Assembly: GCF_009696575.1 (NCBI RefSeq)
Contig: NZ_VULQ01000009.1
Span: forward strand, 1-64,000
Source: Anaerococcus porci
GTDB lineage: Bacteria > Bacillota > Clostridia > Tissierellales > Peptoniphilaceae
Length of the DNA stretch: 64,000 bases
Reading direction: 5' to 3'
A program made the translations under genes and the position numbers. Within the stretch, counting starts at the first letter, position 1; each line of letters opens with the position of its first letter. The notes beneath the pieces were generated by a model. It had not been told where the DNA came from. It was given only the letters and a program-made list of their open reading frames with translations, and did not search any database. Positions 29,286-39,145 of the stretch are shown here, in pieces.

Positions 29286-30341
29286 CTATAAAATTATAAA
29301 TTTAAGAATAGTTCCTGCCAACAGTCCCATAAAAGGATCACTCGCAGCTGTGGTTGCCATTGCAATACCTGCTACAAGTATTGTATCACCACCTGCTGCA
29401 AAAGCAAGATTTGCATTTGTTGGTACGGTCACTAATGCTCCTAAAACAAACAAAAAACCATGAATAGACTCACCTGGAACATACTTTCCAAGTTTTGGTA
29501 AAAGTCCCATAAACATAATTACACCTAAAATCACCATCATCAAAACACCACTATTTACAGGATTATCACTTGCGCCTGTTGCAGAAATTATTGCCTCTAC
29601 TGGTGCACCACCAAAAAGTGATGATACAGAATCTGCAAGACCTGAATAAATTGTTAAATGATCAATATTTGCTTGAAAGCTTCCTAGAGATGCAGTTATA
29701 TTTCCAAAGGCAATATTAGCTCCTATTGTAAGACATGCCAATGATAAGGCACCCCTTAAAATATCTTTGTTCATTATAGGTTTTTTTATGGATAATTTTC
29801 TCTCTTCTTTTTTTAAATTTTTACCTATTTCCATTTTCTTTACATTTGCATAAATAGATGAAATTGTTACTGATACTATAATTGTATAAACCAAATCCCT
29901 ATTTGAAATAAAATAAGTAAATAAGGCTGTTAATATTGATATTAAACTTACCATCTTAGTTTCAAGCTTAAGCCCATCTACAGCAATTTTTGCAAGTATA
30001 AGTCCAACCCCTGCCATCATACCGTTAAGTACATATTCACCTGCAAGATTTACAATAAAATTTAAACTTCCTGTGATACCTAAAATGGACATTATAATTC
30101 CTGCCCAAAATACAACAGAAAGCCTTTCTCTTATATCCTTTCCATAAGAGCCTGCCAAGGCAATAGTCTCAGCCTGCATGGATATAGGTATAGGAGATTG
30201 TAATAAAAGACAAGCAATTACTCCAATTGCAAATCCAAGAGATGTAGGAAATGCAGCAAAACCAACAGATAGGCCCAAGAGTGCTTGTGGTATACCATTT
30301 ATCACAACACCTATAGCAGCCAATAAATCATTAAATGTCAT
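29286..30341 (-). CDS. NCS2-type purine/xanthine permease
   Basis: A 351-residue membrane protein with at least ten hydrophobic helices. SMQAETIALAGSYGKDI and SLFGGAPVEAIISATGAS resemble the substrate-binding helices of NCS2 purine permeases of the AzgA group. It is shorter than usual (about 430 residues), mostly in loops. GGAGG precedes the start, and TATAAT on the minus strand (30377-30382) marks the likely promoter. No purine riboswitch was seen in the short upstream region. Its partner is the phosphoribosyltransferase directly downstream. Confidence 0.78.
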   Translation of the reverse strand: MTFNDLLAAIGVVINGIPQALLGLSVGFAAFPTSLGFAIGVIACLLLQSPIPISMQAETIALAGSYGKDIRERLSVVFWAGIIMSILGITGSLNFIVNLAGEYVLNGMMAGVGLILAKIAVDGLKLETKMVSLISILTALFTYFISNRDLVYTIIVSVTISSIYANVKKMEIGKNLKKEERKLSIKKPIMNKDILRGALSLACLTIGANIAFGNITASLGSFQANIDHLTIYSGLADSVSSLFGGAPVEAIISATGASDNPVNSGVLMMVILGVIMFMGLLPKLGKYVPGESIHGFLFVLGALVTVPTNANLAFAAGGDTILVAGIAMATTAASDPFMGLLAGTILKFIIL

Positions 30342-30402
30342 AATTCCTCCAATAATTTTAAATTGTCAACGAATTTATTATACCTTATTATTTTAAATTT
30401 CT

Positions 30403-30444
30403 ATAAAAAAAAGAGACTTTTACAATTTTTTTGTAAAAGTCTCT
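30403..30444 (-). terminator. Terminator of the cyclophilin gene
   Basis: A perfect 14-bp stem (30412-30425 with 30431-30444) is followed on the minus strand by eight Ts. Confidence 0.88.
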
Positions 30445-30448
30445 TGCC

Positions 30449-30967
30449 TTATATTTTTTCTACTTCTTTATAATCATAATCCTTGGTATCAACTGTGATT
30501 TTTTTTATTTTTACATCTTCAAGAGGTTTATCATTCATATCTGTCTTAACTTCTGCTATTTGATCTATTACTTCAATACCTTGAATAACTTTTCCAAAGG
30601 TAGCATATTCACCATCTAAGTGAGGAGATTTTTTATGCATTATAAAAAATTGGCTTCCAGCAGAATCTGGCATGAAAGATCTTGCCATCGATAAAACTCC
30701 TTTATCATGTTTTAGATTATTCTCATATCCATTGTGGGAGAATTCCCCCTTAATTGAATAACCAGGTCCTCCCATACCACTTCCCTCAGGATCTCCACCT
30801 TGAATCATAAAATCCTTTATCACTCTGTGAAAAATAAGACCATCATAGAAACCAGATTTTACTAAAGAAATAAAATTATTAACTGTATTTTCTGCAACTT
30901 CTGGAAAAAGTTCTGCACTAAAGCTTTTACCATCTTCCATTTCAAATTTTACTATTGGATTTTCCAT
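30449..30967 (-). CDS. Cyclophilin-type peptidyl-prolyl isomerase
   Basis: A 172-residue cytosolic cyclophilin that isomerises Xaa-Pro bonds. The catalytic Arg lies in GLIFHRVIKDFMIQGGD. GSQFFIMHKKSPHLDGEYA and the adjacent FGKVIQG complete the active-site cleft. No signal peptide is present. It starts 8 bases after the unknown charged protein and is followed by a strong terminator. Confidence 0.93.
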   Translation of the reverse strand: MENPIVKFEMEDGKSFSAELFPEVAENTVNNFISLVKSGFYDGLIFHRVIKDFMIQGGDPEGSGMGGPGYSIKGEFSHNGYENNLKHDKGVLSMARSFMPDSAGSQFFIMHKKSPHLDGEYATFGKVIQGIEVIDQIAEVKTDMNDKPLEDVKIKKITVDTKDYDYKEVEKI

Positions 30968-30975
30968 ATATCCCC

Positions 30976-31767
30976 CTATTTTTTATTCTTAGTTCTTTCT
31001 TTTCTATCTAAGTCAATATCCCTCTTATCACTTGACATAGTAGATCTAGAAACATGGATGCTTGACATATCAAAAGAGTCATCAAAATCCATCATTTTAT
31101 CATTATACTCTTTTTTCTTTCTTTTTTGTTCTAGATATTCTTCTATCTTTGAAATATCAAATCCCTTAACTAAATTATTGATATCAATTTTCTTTTCATA
31201 GGAATAATTATTTTTAACTTTTATATTTTCTTTTTTTGTATTTATCTTTATATAAATGGAATCATCTATGTATTTTAGATTATATCCATTATTTTTCTTG
31301 ATTTTTTCAAACTTATTTGTAAATAGCTTTATTAGATCATTAGGATAGTTTCCATCTCTTATTATCTCTAATTCAGATTTTATTTTCTTTAAGATTTTTT
31401 TACTATTTTCTTTATATTCATTACTTAGATCCTTCTCTAAATATTTATTTAAGTTTTTAAAATCATCCTCATCTATATCATCATAATCAAAATGGCTTAT
31501 AGCATAAGCATCAATTGCGTTTTTGGAATTTTGATCAAGCTCAACCCAATCACTCGGCTTGTCATTATTTATTATCCATGAATACTTAGTGTCTATTTCT
31601 ATACTCTCACCTTCAAGCTCTTTTGAAATCCTAAGTCCACTATATTCTCCTGACTTATAATCAATAAGTAAGTCTACAGATGTCTTCTTATCCTTAAATA
31701 TAGTACTAATTTGATTTTTATCGGTAATTTCTTTTATTTTGTTTTTTACTTCTAAAACCTTGTTCAT
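30976..31767 (-). CDS. Uncharacterised charged cytosolic protein
   Basis: A 263-residue protein I do not recognise. It has no signal peptide or membrane segment. It is rich in Lys, Asp, Glu and Ile. The middle (about residues 95-150) is strongly helical and may form a coiled coil. The C-terminal 40 residues are low in complexity, with MDFDDSFDMSSIHVSRSTM followed by a basic end (DRKERTKNKK). It lies between mprF and the cyclophilin gene, with short gaps to both on the same strand. Confidence 0.7.
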   Translation of the reverse strand: MNKVLEVKNKIKEITDKNQISTIFKDKKTSVDLLIDYKSGEYSGLRISKELEGESIEIDTKYSWIINNDKPSDWVELDQNSKNAIDAYAISHFDYDDIDEDDFKNLNKYLEKDLSNEYKENSKKILKKIKSELEIIRDGNYPNDLIKLFTNKFEKIKKNNGYNLKYIDDSIYIKINTKKENIKVKNNYSYEKKIDINNLVKGFDISKIEEYLEQKRKKKEYNDKMMDFDDSFDMSSIHVSRSTMSSDKRDIDLDRKERTKNKK

Positions 31768-31835
31768 AAATCCCCCTTTATATTTGCTTTTTAATAAATC
31801 TACCCTTAATGAGAGTTTAATTTGTAAAATTAATT

Positions 31836-34340
31836 TTACTTTCTATTTGAAGCATACATTAAAGAAAGAGCTGAAAAGAAAAGTGAAGAGCCTCTTGAAT
31901 ATGAAAGATATCTCTCATCCCATTTTGTAGCATACTTATCTTTATATGATTTTAACCCCTCAAAGGAATAAAAAAAGTCACCAAATTTAAATATCAAATA
32001 AACGAGTTTTTCTTGTAAAAAAGAATGTCTCATAACACCAACATTGTATAAGGGTGCCATTCCTAAGTCAAAGTATTCTATATCATTTTGCTTACAATAG
32101 TTAAAAATATTTATAAATAAAAAGTCCATAAGCCCATCAGGATTTGCATCCTTCTTATAGCGCATTAAATCAACAGTCATCCAATTTTCAATATTTCCAT
32201 AAGGAAGATTAGCAAACGCTATAATGTTTCTATCTCTATCATAAACTACGGCTATATCTGATTCATTAAGGTAAGTTCTATCAAAAAAGCCTAAAGAAAA
32301 TCCCTTTTCTTTTTTACCATCAAGCCATGAATCTGAAATCTTCTTTAGTTGTTGAAGGAATTTTCCCTTATGTGGCTTTTCATAGATTTCAAATACATAC
32401 CCTTCTCTATTTAGCTTATTTATAGACTTCCTTAAATTCTTGTTCTTCTTGCCATCTAAATTAAAGCTACTTAGATCAACTCTAGCACATTCACCAAATT
32501 TCATAAAATTAAATCCATATTCATGAAGCTTTAAAGTGATTTCTTTACTTACCTCATAAAAGACGATATTATAGCCATAATCATCTGCTTCATTAATAAA
32601 GGAATCTAATAGGTTAAAAAAGAAAGTTTTATCCCCAATGGGATCTCCCATTACTATTAATTTGTCTGAAACTCTCCTAAATTGAAGGCATGCTAAGTCT
32701 TCATCATCTTTCTTGTACCAATATAGATATTTATCATTTAAGAAGGCTAAAAAGGCTTCTTTTGATCCACCTTTATTTTCACAAAGACTTACAAATCTAT
32801 CTCTATCAAAGTCCTCACCTATAATAATTTTTTTACCTTGAAGATATTTTATTATAATAAACACAACAAAATAAATTAATGAGATACTTACTACTATAGA
32901 AATAAAATTATACTCAAAAGGTACTACCACAAAGTCACTATTTTTAGCTATGTAAGCATCAATTATGGAGCCTGACTTTAGTATGCCTCCAACATAGATT
33001 ATAAGCATAGTATTGGTTAGGATAAAATCAACAAGTCTATCTTCATTTGCATAGAGGAATTGTTTTGTATACATACCTTTTCTTGTAAATATCCAAATAA
33101 TAAGCATTAATAATATATAGACCATAGTAGATATGCTATAGCCTGTAAGATAGGTATAGATTAGGACTAAGGATAATACTATAGGATTTAGAATATTTGA
33201 TTTTTTTTGCCTTGATATATAGGCCCTTGCCATAATTATAAAAATAAAACCAAATAGAATTGATGGAAACTGGTAAATTGCAGATGCTTTTATAGGATTT
33301 AATCTTGCAATAATTCCTGACCCATAGGCCTTACTTGGAAGAGTTGCAGCAAGAATCATAAAAAGACCAAACACATACATCAAAACCGAATTTACTATAA
33401 TAAGGATATTTCTTGTAAGTCGTCTTATAAATTTTTCATCTTTTATATTAAATACTTTACTTAAATTTTTAATAAAAAATCCAGATGCTATTAAAAATGG
33501 AAGTAGGTAATAAAATATCCTATAAAGTAGAATCCATGTGAAAGCCAGCTCCTCATCTATTCCTTGACTTGATAATGCTAGAAGAATTACCAAATCAAAT
33601 GACCCAATAGAACCTGGAATCATAGAAATATATCCAATAATATTTGCAATTACTACAAGTATAGCAAGTTTAAATATATTAAATTTAACCCCCATTAAAA
33701 GTCCTATAACTACAAAGGAACTCATTACACCAAACCATTCAGAAATCGAGATCAAAAATAGACTAATTTGACTTGACTTACTAAATTCAATCTTTTTTAA
33801 AATTGAAAGACCCAGTACAAATAGTAAGTATAAACTTGCTCCTATAAGAAGAATATAATAATTTTCTAATTTTTCATTAGGATGAAAATGTAAAGAAATT
33901 AAAGACAAAAGTGAGAAAAACCCCAATCCAGTAGGAAGAAAGACTAAAAGCTTCATAATTTTTCCAATCATTTCAGATGAATTTCTTCCCTTGCCATAGT
34001 AGGTCTTTCTTAAACCTATTGAAATGAGCCCTCCAAGACCTAGTACATCATTAAAATTATTAATTGTAAAAGCAGTTTCTCCTATATATCTTTTATCTAA
34101 ATCACTATTTATCTCCTTATTAAAAACAAAGTCATATAAAACTTGGGGAAGGTTGGCACAAATACCGTAAATTGCCATAAAAATTAGTGATATGAAGGAC
34201 TGTTTTCTAAAAATATTATTTACTTCATCAAAACTTAATTCCTTAGAGATTTTTCTAAATTCTAAAACTATTAGTATTAGCACAGATATAAAAAATATAT
34301 TTTTAAATACCTTTTTTAATGTCTTAAATTTTTCATTCAT
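31836..34340 (-). CDS. mprF: MprF: lysyl-phosphatidylglycerol synthase/flippase
   Basis: An 834-residue membrane protein. Residues of about 1-500 hold many helices and form the flippase half, with PGSIGSFDLVILLAL as a conserved loop. The C-terminal DUF2156 domain (about 515-834) transfers an aminoacyl group from tRNA to phosphatidylglycerol; GDPIGD, FGECARVDLSSF and EYFDLGMAPLYNVG are its signatures. The modified lipid lowers the surface negative charge and protects against cationic peptides. Lys is the usual donor, but Ala specificity is possible. Length is normal. GGAGTAATT precedes the ATG. Confidence 0.92.
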   Translation of the reverse strand: MNEKFKTLKKVFKNIFFISVLILIVLEFRKISKELSFDEVNNIFRKQSFISLIFMAIYGICANLPQVLYDFVFNKEINSDLDKRYIGETAFTINNFNDVLGLGGLISIGLRKTYYGKGRNSSEMIGKIMKLLVFLPTGLGFFSLLSLISLHFHPNEKLENYYILLIGASLYLLFVLGLSILKKIEFSKSSQISLFLISISEWFGVMSSFVVIGLLMGVKFNIFKLAILVVIANIIGYISMIPGSIGSFDLVILLALSSQGIDEELAFTWILLYRIFYYLLPFLIASGFFIKNLSKVFNIKDEKFIRRLTRNILIIVNSVLMYVFGLFMILAATLPSKAYGSGIIARLNPIKASAIYQFPSILFGFIFIIMARAYISRQKKSNILNPIVLSLVLIYTYLTGYSISTMVYILLMLIIWIFTRKGMYTKQFLYANEDRLVDFILTNTMLIIYVGGILKSGSIIDAYIAKNSDFVVVPFEYNFISIVVSISLIYFVVFIIIKYLQGKKIIIGEDFDRDRFVSLCENKGGSKEAFLAFLNDKYLYWYKKDDEDLACLQFRRVSDKLIVMGDPIGDKTFFFNLLDSFINEADDYGYNIVFYEVSKEITLKLHEYGFNFMKFGECARVDLSSFNLDGKKNKNLRKSINKLNREGYVFEIYEKPHKGKFLQQLKKISDSWLDGKKEKGFSLGFFDRTYLNESDIAVVYDRDRNIIAFANLPYGNIENWMTVDLMRYKKDANPDGLMDFLFINIFNYCKQNDIEYFDLGMAPLYNVGVMRHSFLQEKLVYLIFKFGDFFYSFEGLKSYKDKYATKWDERYLSYSRGSSLFFSALSLMYASNRK

Positions 34341-34488
34341 AATTACTCCTTAATACCTAAAATTTTAGAATATACTTTTAATATTCTTTAGAAATTTATT
34401 TACATATATTATAAATATCATTTTTTTATAAATTTATTTAGGTATTTACTATTTTATCATTATTAACTTATTTAAATTTATGTACTTT

Positions 34489-34515
34489 AAAAAATCCCAG
34501 GCTAAGGCCTGGGAT
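34489..34515 (-). terminator. Terminator of the str operon
   Basis: ATCCCAGGC (34494-34502) pairs with GCCTGGGAT (34507-34515), followed on the minus strand by TTTTTTA. It lies just after tuf. Confidence 0.88.
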
Positions 34516-34541
34516 AAATCAAAATATTAATTCTTATTTAA

Positions 34542-35738
34542 TTAAGCTATAACTTTTGTTACAACTCCTGAAGCAACTGTTCTTCCACCTTCTCTTACTG
34601 CGAATCTTAGTCCTTCTTCAAGAGCTATTGGTTTTTGTAATGTGATTTTGAATGTTGCATTATCTCCTGGCATTACCATTTCTGTTCCTTCTTCTAATTG
34701 GATGTCTCCTGTTACGTCTGTTGTTCTAAAGAAGAATTGTGGTCTATAGCCTGAGAAGAATGGTGTATGACGTCCACCTTCTTCTTTGGTTAGTACGTAT
34801 ACTTGGCCTTCAAATTCTGTGTGTGGGTGTACTGAACCTGGTGCTGCTATTACTTGCCCTCTTTGGATTTCGTTTCTTTGAACTCCTCTTAGTAGTAACG
34901 CACAGTTATCTCCTGATTCTGTTACTTCTAGTGATTTGTGGAACATTTCTATTCCTGTTACTACTACTTCTCTTGTTTTGTCAGTTAATCCTACAATTTC
35001 TACTGTTGAGCCTAGTTTTAGGGTTCCTCTTTCTACTCTTCCTGTTGCTACTGTTCCACGTCCTGAGATTGTCATTACGTCTTCTACTGGCATTAGGAAT
35101 GGTTGGTCATTGTCTCTTTCTGGTATGTCAAAGTATTCATCTACTTGTTCCATTAAGTTTAGGATTTTATCTGACCATGGTCCTTCTCCACCTTCTTGGA
35201 TTGCTTTTAATGCTGATCCTACTACTACTGGTGCTCCATCTCCGTCGAAGTCGTATTCGTTTAGTAAATCTCTTACTTCCATTTCTACTAGTTCGATTAA
35301 TTCTGGATCATCTACTTGGTCTTCTTTGTTTAAGAATACTGCGATTTTTGGTACTCCAACTTGTCTTGCTAGTAGAATGTGTTCTCTTGTTTGTGGCATT
35401 GGACCGTCTGCTGCTGATACTACTATGATTGCTCCGTCCATTTGGGCTGCTCCTGTTATCATGTTTTTAACGTAGTCAGCGTGGCCTGGTGCGTCAATGT
35501 GTGCATAGTGTCTGTTTGGTGTTTCATATTCTACTACAGATGTGTTGATTGTGATTCCTCTTTCTCTCTCTTCTGGAGCTTTATCGATTTTATCATAATC
35601 AATTGATTCACCTGTTCCGTATTTTTTATTTAATACTAATGTGATTGCTGCTGTTGTTGTTGTTTTACCATGGTCAACGTGTCCTATTGTACCAATATTA
35701 ATATGTGGTTTACTTCTTTCAAATGTTTCTTTACTCAT
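34542..35738 (-). CDS. tuf: Elongation factor Tu
   Basis: A 398-residue GTPase delivering aminoacyl-tRNA to the ribosome. G1 [10 protein letters not shown]2 RGITI, G3 DAPGHADYV and G4 NKED are present, with the three standard domains. Codon use is strongly biased, as expected for a highly expressed gene; this bias also leaves long meaningless open frames on the other strand. It is the last gene of the str operon, 18 bases after fusA. Confidence 0.98.
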   Translation of the reverse strand: MSKETFERSKPHINIGTIGHVDHGKTTTTAAITLVLNKKYGTGESIDYDKIDKAPEERERGITINTSVVEYETPNRHYAHIDAPGHADYVKNMITGAAQMDGAIIVVSAADGPMPQTREHILLARQVGVPKIAVFLNKEDQVDDPELIELVEMEVRDLLNEYDFDGDGAPVVVGSALKAIQEGGEGPWSDKILNLMEQVDEYFDIPERDNDQPFLMPVEDVMTISGRGTVATGRVERGTLKLGSTVEIVGLTDKTREVVVTGIEMFHKSLEVTESGDNCALLLRGVQRNEIQRGQVIAAPGSVHPHTEFEGQVYVLTKEEGGRHTPFFSGYRPQFFFRTTDVTGDIQLEEGTEMVMPGDNATFKITLQKPIALEEGLRFAVREGGRTVASGVVTKVIA

Positions 35739-35756
35739 TTCATCCTCCTGTTTGTT

Positions 35757-37829
35757 TTATTTATTTAATACTTCTTCTTTTACACTTTCAGGTACTTGTG
35801 CATAGTGGTCAAATGTCATTGAATATGTTGCCCTACCTTGAGTTTTACTTCTTAAGTCTGTTGCATATCCAAACATTTCTGAAAGTGGAATGAATGCATT
35901 TAGCACATGGATTCCATCTTTAGGATTCATTCCATCAATCTTACCTCTTCTTGATGAAACATCTCCCATTACATCTCCTAGGTATTCATCAGGTGTTGTA
36001 ATTTCTACTTTTTCCATTGGTTCAAGTAATATTGGTTTAGCCTTAGCTACTGCATTTTTAAGAGCCATAGAACCTGCTACGTGGAAAGCTACTTCTGATG
36101 AGTCTACTTCGTGGTATGAACCATCAAATACTTCTACATGCATATCAACCATTGGATATCCACCAAGTATACCTTGAGTAGCTGCTTCCCTAACACCTTC
36201 TTCAACTGGTTTAATATATTCTTTAGGAATTGCTCCTCCAACAATTTTGGATTCAAATGTAATTCCTGAGCCTTCTTCGCCAGGCATAATTCTAAGAACA
36301 ACGTCACCATATTGACCAGAACCACCAGATTGTCTTACAAATTTACCTTGTGCTTCTGCAGGAGCTGTTATAGATTCTCTATATGCTACTTGTGGATTAC
36401 CTATATTTGCTTCTACTTTAAATTCACGAAGCAGTCTATCTACGATAATTTCAAGGTGTAATTCTCCCATTCCTGAAATTATTGTTTGTCCTGTTTCTTC
36501 ATCTGTCTTAGTAACAAATGTTGGATCTTCTTCAGCAAGTTTTTGAAGTCCTAAAGCCATCTTATCTTGTGAAGCTCTTGTTTTTGGTTCAATGGCTACC
36601 GAGATAACTGGGTCTGGAAATTCCATATTTTCAAGAATGATTGGATCATCTTGAACACATAAAGAATCTCCTGTTGTTGTATTTTTAAGTCCTAGAAGAG
36701 CTACAATATCTCCACAATAACCTGTTTCGATTTCCTCTTGTTTGTTAGAGTGCATTTGTAGTATTCTTCCAACTCTTTCTCTTTTACCCTTTGTTGCATT
36801 ATAGATGTATGAACCTGATTCTATAACTCCTGAATAGATTCTTACATAAATTAACTTACCTACATATGGATCAGTTACTACTTTAAATGCTAAAGCAGAA
36901 AGAGGCTCTTCATCTCCAGGGTGTCTTTCAATAACTTTTTCTTCATCTTTTGGATCTGTACCTTGGACATCTGGAATATCAAGTGGACTTGGCATGTAAT
37001 CAACTATTGCATCAAGTAGTGCTTGAACACCCTTATTTTTGTATGCGGATCCACATAGACATGGGAATATTTTCTTTTCGATTGTTCCCTTTCTTATAGC
37101 AGCTTTCATTTCATCTTCAGTTACTTCTTCACCTTCTAGATATTTCATCATGATTGTATCATCAATTTCTGACAATTCTTCTAAAAGATTAGATCTGTAC
37201 TCTTCTGCTTTTTCTTTCAAATTATCTGGGATTTCGCCTTTGATTGGGTGTGCTCCTAAATCTTCTGTATTGTATGTTACAGATTCCATTGTTACTAGGT
37301 CAACTACACCTTCAAATTCAGATTCTGCTCCTATAGGTATTTCTATAGGTACAGCATTTGCTTTTAACTTTTCTTTGATAGTATCTACAGACATGAAAAA
37401 GTCAGCACCTGTGGCATCCATCTTATTTATAAAACAAAATCTTGGAATATCATATTTATCAGCTTGTCTCCAAACTGTTTCTGATTGTGGTTCTACACCA
37501 CTTTTGGCATCAAATAAGGCAACAGCACCATCTAGTACCCTTAGAGATCTTTCAACCTCTACAGTAAAGTCAACGTGACCTGGTGTATCTATGATGTTAA
37601 TTCTGTGATTATTCCAGTAACATGTTGTAGCAGCAGATCCTATTGTGATTCCTCTTTCCTTTTCTTGCTCCATGGAATCCATTACTGCTGTACCATCGTG
37701 AGTATCACCTATTTTATATATCTTACCAGTATAAAATAACATTCTTTCTGTTACTGTTGTTTTACCAGCATCGATATGAGCCATGATACCTATATTTCTG
37801 GTTTCTTTTAATGAGACATCTCTTGCCAT
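35757..37829 (-). CDS. fusA: Elongation factor G
   Basis: A 690-residue translocase GTPase. The G1 motif [13 protein letters not shown]3 DTPGHVDFT and G4 NKMD lie in the N-terminal domain, and domains II-V follow at normal length. It lies 8 bases after rpsG. No sign of the FusB/tetracycline-protection paralogues: the family-specific [20 protein letters not shown] is canonical EF-G. Confidence 0.98.
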   Translation of the reverse strand: MARDVSLKETRNIGIMAHIDAGKTTVTERMLFYTGKIYKIGDTHDGTAVMDSMEQEKERGITIGSAATTCYWNNHRINIIDTPGHVDFTVEVERSLRVLDGAVALFDAKSGVEPQSETVWRQADKYDIPRFCFINKMDATGADFFMSVDTIKEKLKANAVPIEIPIGAESEFEGVVDLVTMESVTYNTEDLGAHPIKGEIPDNLKEKAEEYRSNLLEELSEIDDTIMMKYLEGEEVTEDEMKAAIRKGTIEKKIFPCLCGSAYKNKGVQALLDAIVDYMPSPLDIPDVQGTDPKDEEKVIERHPGDEEPLSALAFKVVTDPYVGKLIYVRIYSGVIESGSYIYNATKGKRERVGRILQMHSNKQEEIETGYCGDIVALLGLKNTTTGDSLCVQDDPIILENMEFPDPVISVAIEPKTRASQDKMALGLQKLAEEDPTFVTKTDEETGQTIISGMGELHLEIIVDRLLREFKVEANIGNPQVAYRESITAPAEAQGKFVRQSGGSGQYGDVVLRIMPGEEGSGITFESKIVGGAIPKEYIKPVEEGVREAATQGILGGYPMVDMHVEVFDGSYHEVDSSEVAFHVAGSMALKNAVAKAKPILLEPMEKVEITTPDEYLGDVMGDVSSRRGKIDGMNPKDGIHVLNAFIPLSEMFGYATDLRSKTQGRATYSMTFDHYAQVPESVKEEVLNK

Positions 37830-37837
37830 CGATCCCC

Positions 37838-38308
37838 CTAATATCTATAGTGTGCGAAAGCTTTATTAGCTTCTGCAGCTCTGTGCATTTCTTCTTTACG
37901 TTTAACACTTGCACCAGCATTATTTGATGCGTCTAAGATTTCTTTAGATAATCTTTCAACCATAGTTTTTTCACCACGAGCTCTTGAGAAATTAACTAAC
38001 CATCTTAAGCCTAAAGTTTGTCTTCTTTCTGGTCTAACTTCCATAGGAACTTGATAGTTTGCACCACCAATTCTTCTTGCTTTAACTTCAAGTGTTGGCA
38101 TAACATTCTCTAAAGCTTGGTAGAATACTTCTAATGGATCATTTCCAGAAGTTTCTCCAACTATATCGAAAGCATCGTAAACTATTTTTGTAGCAACACC
38201 TTTTTTACCGTCAAGCATAACGTTGTTGATAAGTTTTGTTACAACTCTATCGTTATACTTAGCATCTGGCATTACCTCTCTTTTTGGTATATGTCCTTTT
38301 CTTGACAC
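37838..38308 (-). CDS. rpsG: 30S ribosomal protein S7
   Basis: A 156-residue S7 that nucleates folding of the 16S rRNA head. The start is a GTG at 38308, giving [11 protein letters not shown] after the initiator Met and preceded by AAAGGAGG. An upstream in-frame ATG at 38395 would add 29 residues not found in S7 and would ignore that ribosome site. [21 protein letters not shown] is the family signature. Confidence 0.96.
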   Translation of the reverse strand: MSRKGHIPKREVMPDAKYNDRVVTKLINNVMLDGKKGVATKIVYDAFDIVGETSGNDPLEVFYQALENVMPTLEVKARRIGGANYQVPMEVRPERRQTLGLRWLVNFSRARGEKTMVERLSKEILDASNNAGASVKRKEEMHRAAEANKAFAHYRY

Positions 38309-38365
38309 TTTGCTTCCCTCCTTTACCAATTTAGTAATATCTTTAGTACTCGACCCTAAGGCCTT

Positions 38366-38385
38366 AAACGACCTTAAAGCCGTTT
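38366..38385 (-). promoter_or_regulatory. Hairpin in the rpsL-rpsG spacer
   Basis: On the minus strand AAACGGC pairs with GTCGTTT (one G-T) around a 6-base loop, followed by an AAGGCCTT palindrome. In Escherichia coli protein S7 represses translation by binding this same spacer, so an S7 target is possible here. Confidence 0.4.
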
Positions 38386-38443
38386 GTGTGCACATATACT
38401 TTATTTTAAGCTTAGTACATTATGCACTACATCTAAATACTAA

Positions 38444-38854
38444 TTATTCGCCTTTTTTAGCTCCGTATTTAGATCTACCTTGTTTTCTTCCTTCTACTCC
38501 TGCTGTATCAAGAGTACCTCTTATAATATGGTATCTAACACCTGGAAGGTCTTTTACTCTTCCTCCTCTTATAAGTACAACTGAGTGTTCTTGAAGGTTG
38601 TGTCCAATTCCTGGTATATAAGAAAGAACTTCTGCTCCATTTGTAAGTCTAACTCTGGCAACTTTTCTTAAAGCTGAGTTAGGCTTTTTAGGTGTTACTG
38701 TTCTTACTGAAGTACAAACTCCACGTTTTTGTGGTGATTGAACCTTAGTTTGTCTTCTTTTAAGTGTATTGAAGTTGTAACCTAAAGCTGGTGTAGCTGA
38801 CTTTTCTTTAATTGTCTTTCTACCTTTTCTAACAAGTTGGTTAATTGTAGGCAT
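38444..38854 (-). CDS. rpsL: 30S ribosomal protein S12
   Basis: A 136-residue S12, part of the decoding centre. [20 protein letters not shown] and [13 protein letters not shown] carry the two lysines where streptomycin-resistance changes occur; both are wild type here. The longer N-terminal loop is normal for Gram-positive bacteria. GGAGGTGC precedes the start. It is the first gene of the str operon. Confidence 0.98.
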   Translation of the reverse strand: MPTINQLVRKGRKTIKEKSATPALGYNFNTLKRRQTKVQSPQKRGVCTSVRTVTPKKPNSALRKVARVRLTNGAEVLSYIPGIGHNLQEHSVVLIRGGRVKDLPGVRYHIIRGTLDTAGVEGRKQGRSKYGAKKGE

Positions 38855-38896
38855 AATGCACCTCCTTTTCTTTTAAATTTTTTAATGATAATTAAT

Positions 38897-38919
38897 AGGA
38901 CTGACCTTATGCCAATCCT
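38897..38919 (-). promoter_or_regulatory. Hairpin in the rpsL 5' leader
   Basis: On the minus strand AGGATTGGC and GTCAGTCCT-side bases form a 9-bp stem with two G-T pairs, within 10 bases of the predicted transcript start. It may stabilise the mRNA or take part in ribosomal autoregulation. Confidence 0.35.
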
Positions 38920-38924
38920 TATTA

Positions 38925-38953
38925 ATTTTACTATCTAATGTCTCTAATGTCAA
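38925..38953 (-). promoter_or_regulatory. Promoter of the str operon
   Basis: On the minus strand a perfect TTGACA (38948-38953) is followed after exactly 17 bases by TAAAAT (38925-38930). Confidence 0.75.
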
Positions 38954-39079
38954 ATATTTGAAACACTTTAATAAAATATTTCTTTTTATTTATTTTACAA
39001 AACTTAATAATTGATTTTTGAATGTCTATAAATTATTAAAAAAATCTTAATCATAGCTATTTATAAAGGTATTTACTAA

Positions 39080-39123
39080 GATATAGTCCATATAATTATT
39101 TATAAAGAAAGAGTCATATTTTT
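39080..39123 (+). mobile_element. Relic of an IS256-family element end
   Basis: These bases closely match the left end of the decayed IS256-family element at 55866-55908: both share AGTCCATATAATT and, after a short variable stretch, AAAGAAA followed by GTCAT. No transposase remains here. It lies between the str promoter and the regulator gene, suggesting a past insertion and deletion. Confidence 0.5.
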
Positions 39124-39145
39124 CTAATTTATCAAATATTTTACT

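Noticed and set aside
34739-35475. Two long open frames on the plus strand opposite tuf, one Leu-rich and one Ser/Thr-rich
   Set aside because: They are by-products of the strong codon bias of tuf on the other strand and have no family resemblance or ribosome site.
38309-38395. 29-residue N-terminal extension of S7
   Set aside because: S7 proteins begin at the SRKGHIP region, and AAAGGAGG precedes the GTG at 38308.
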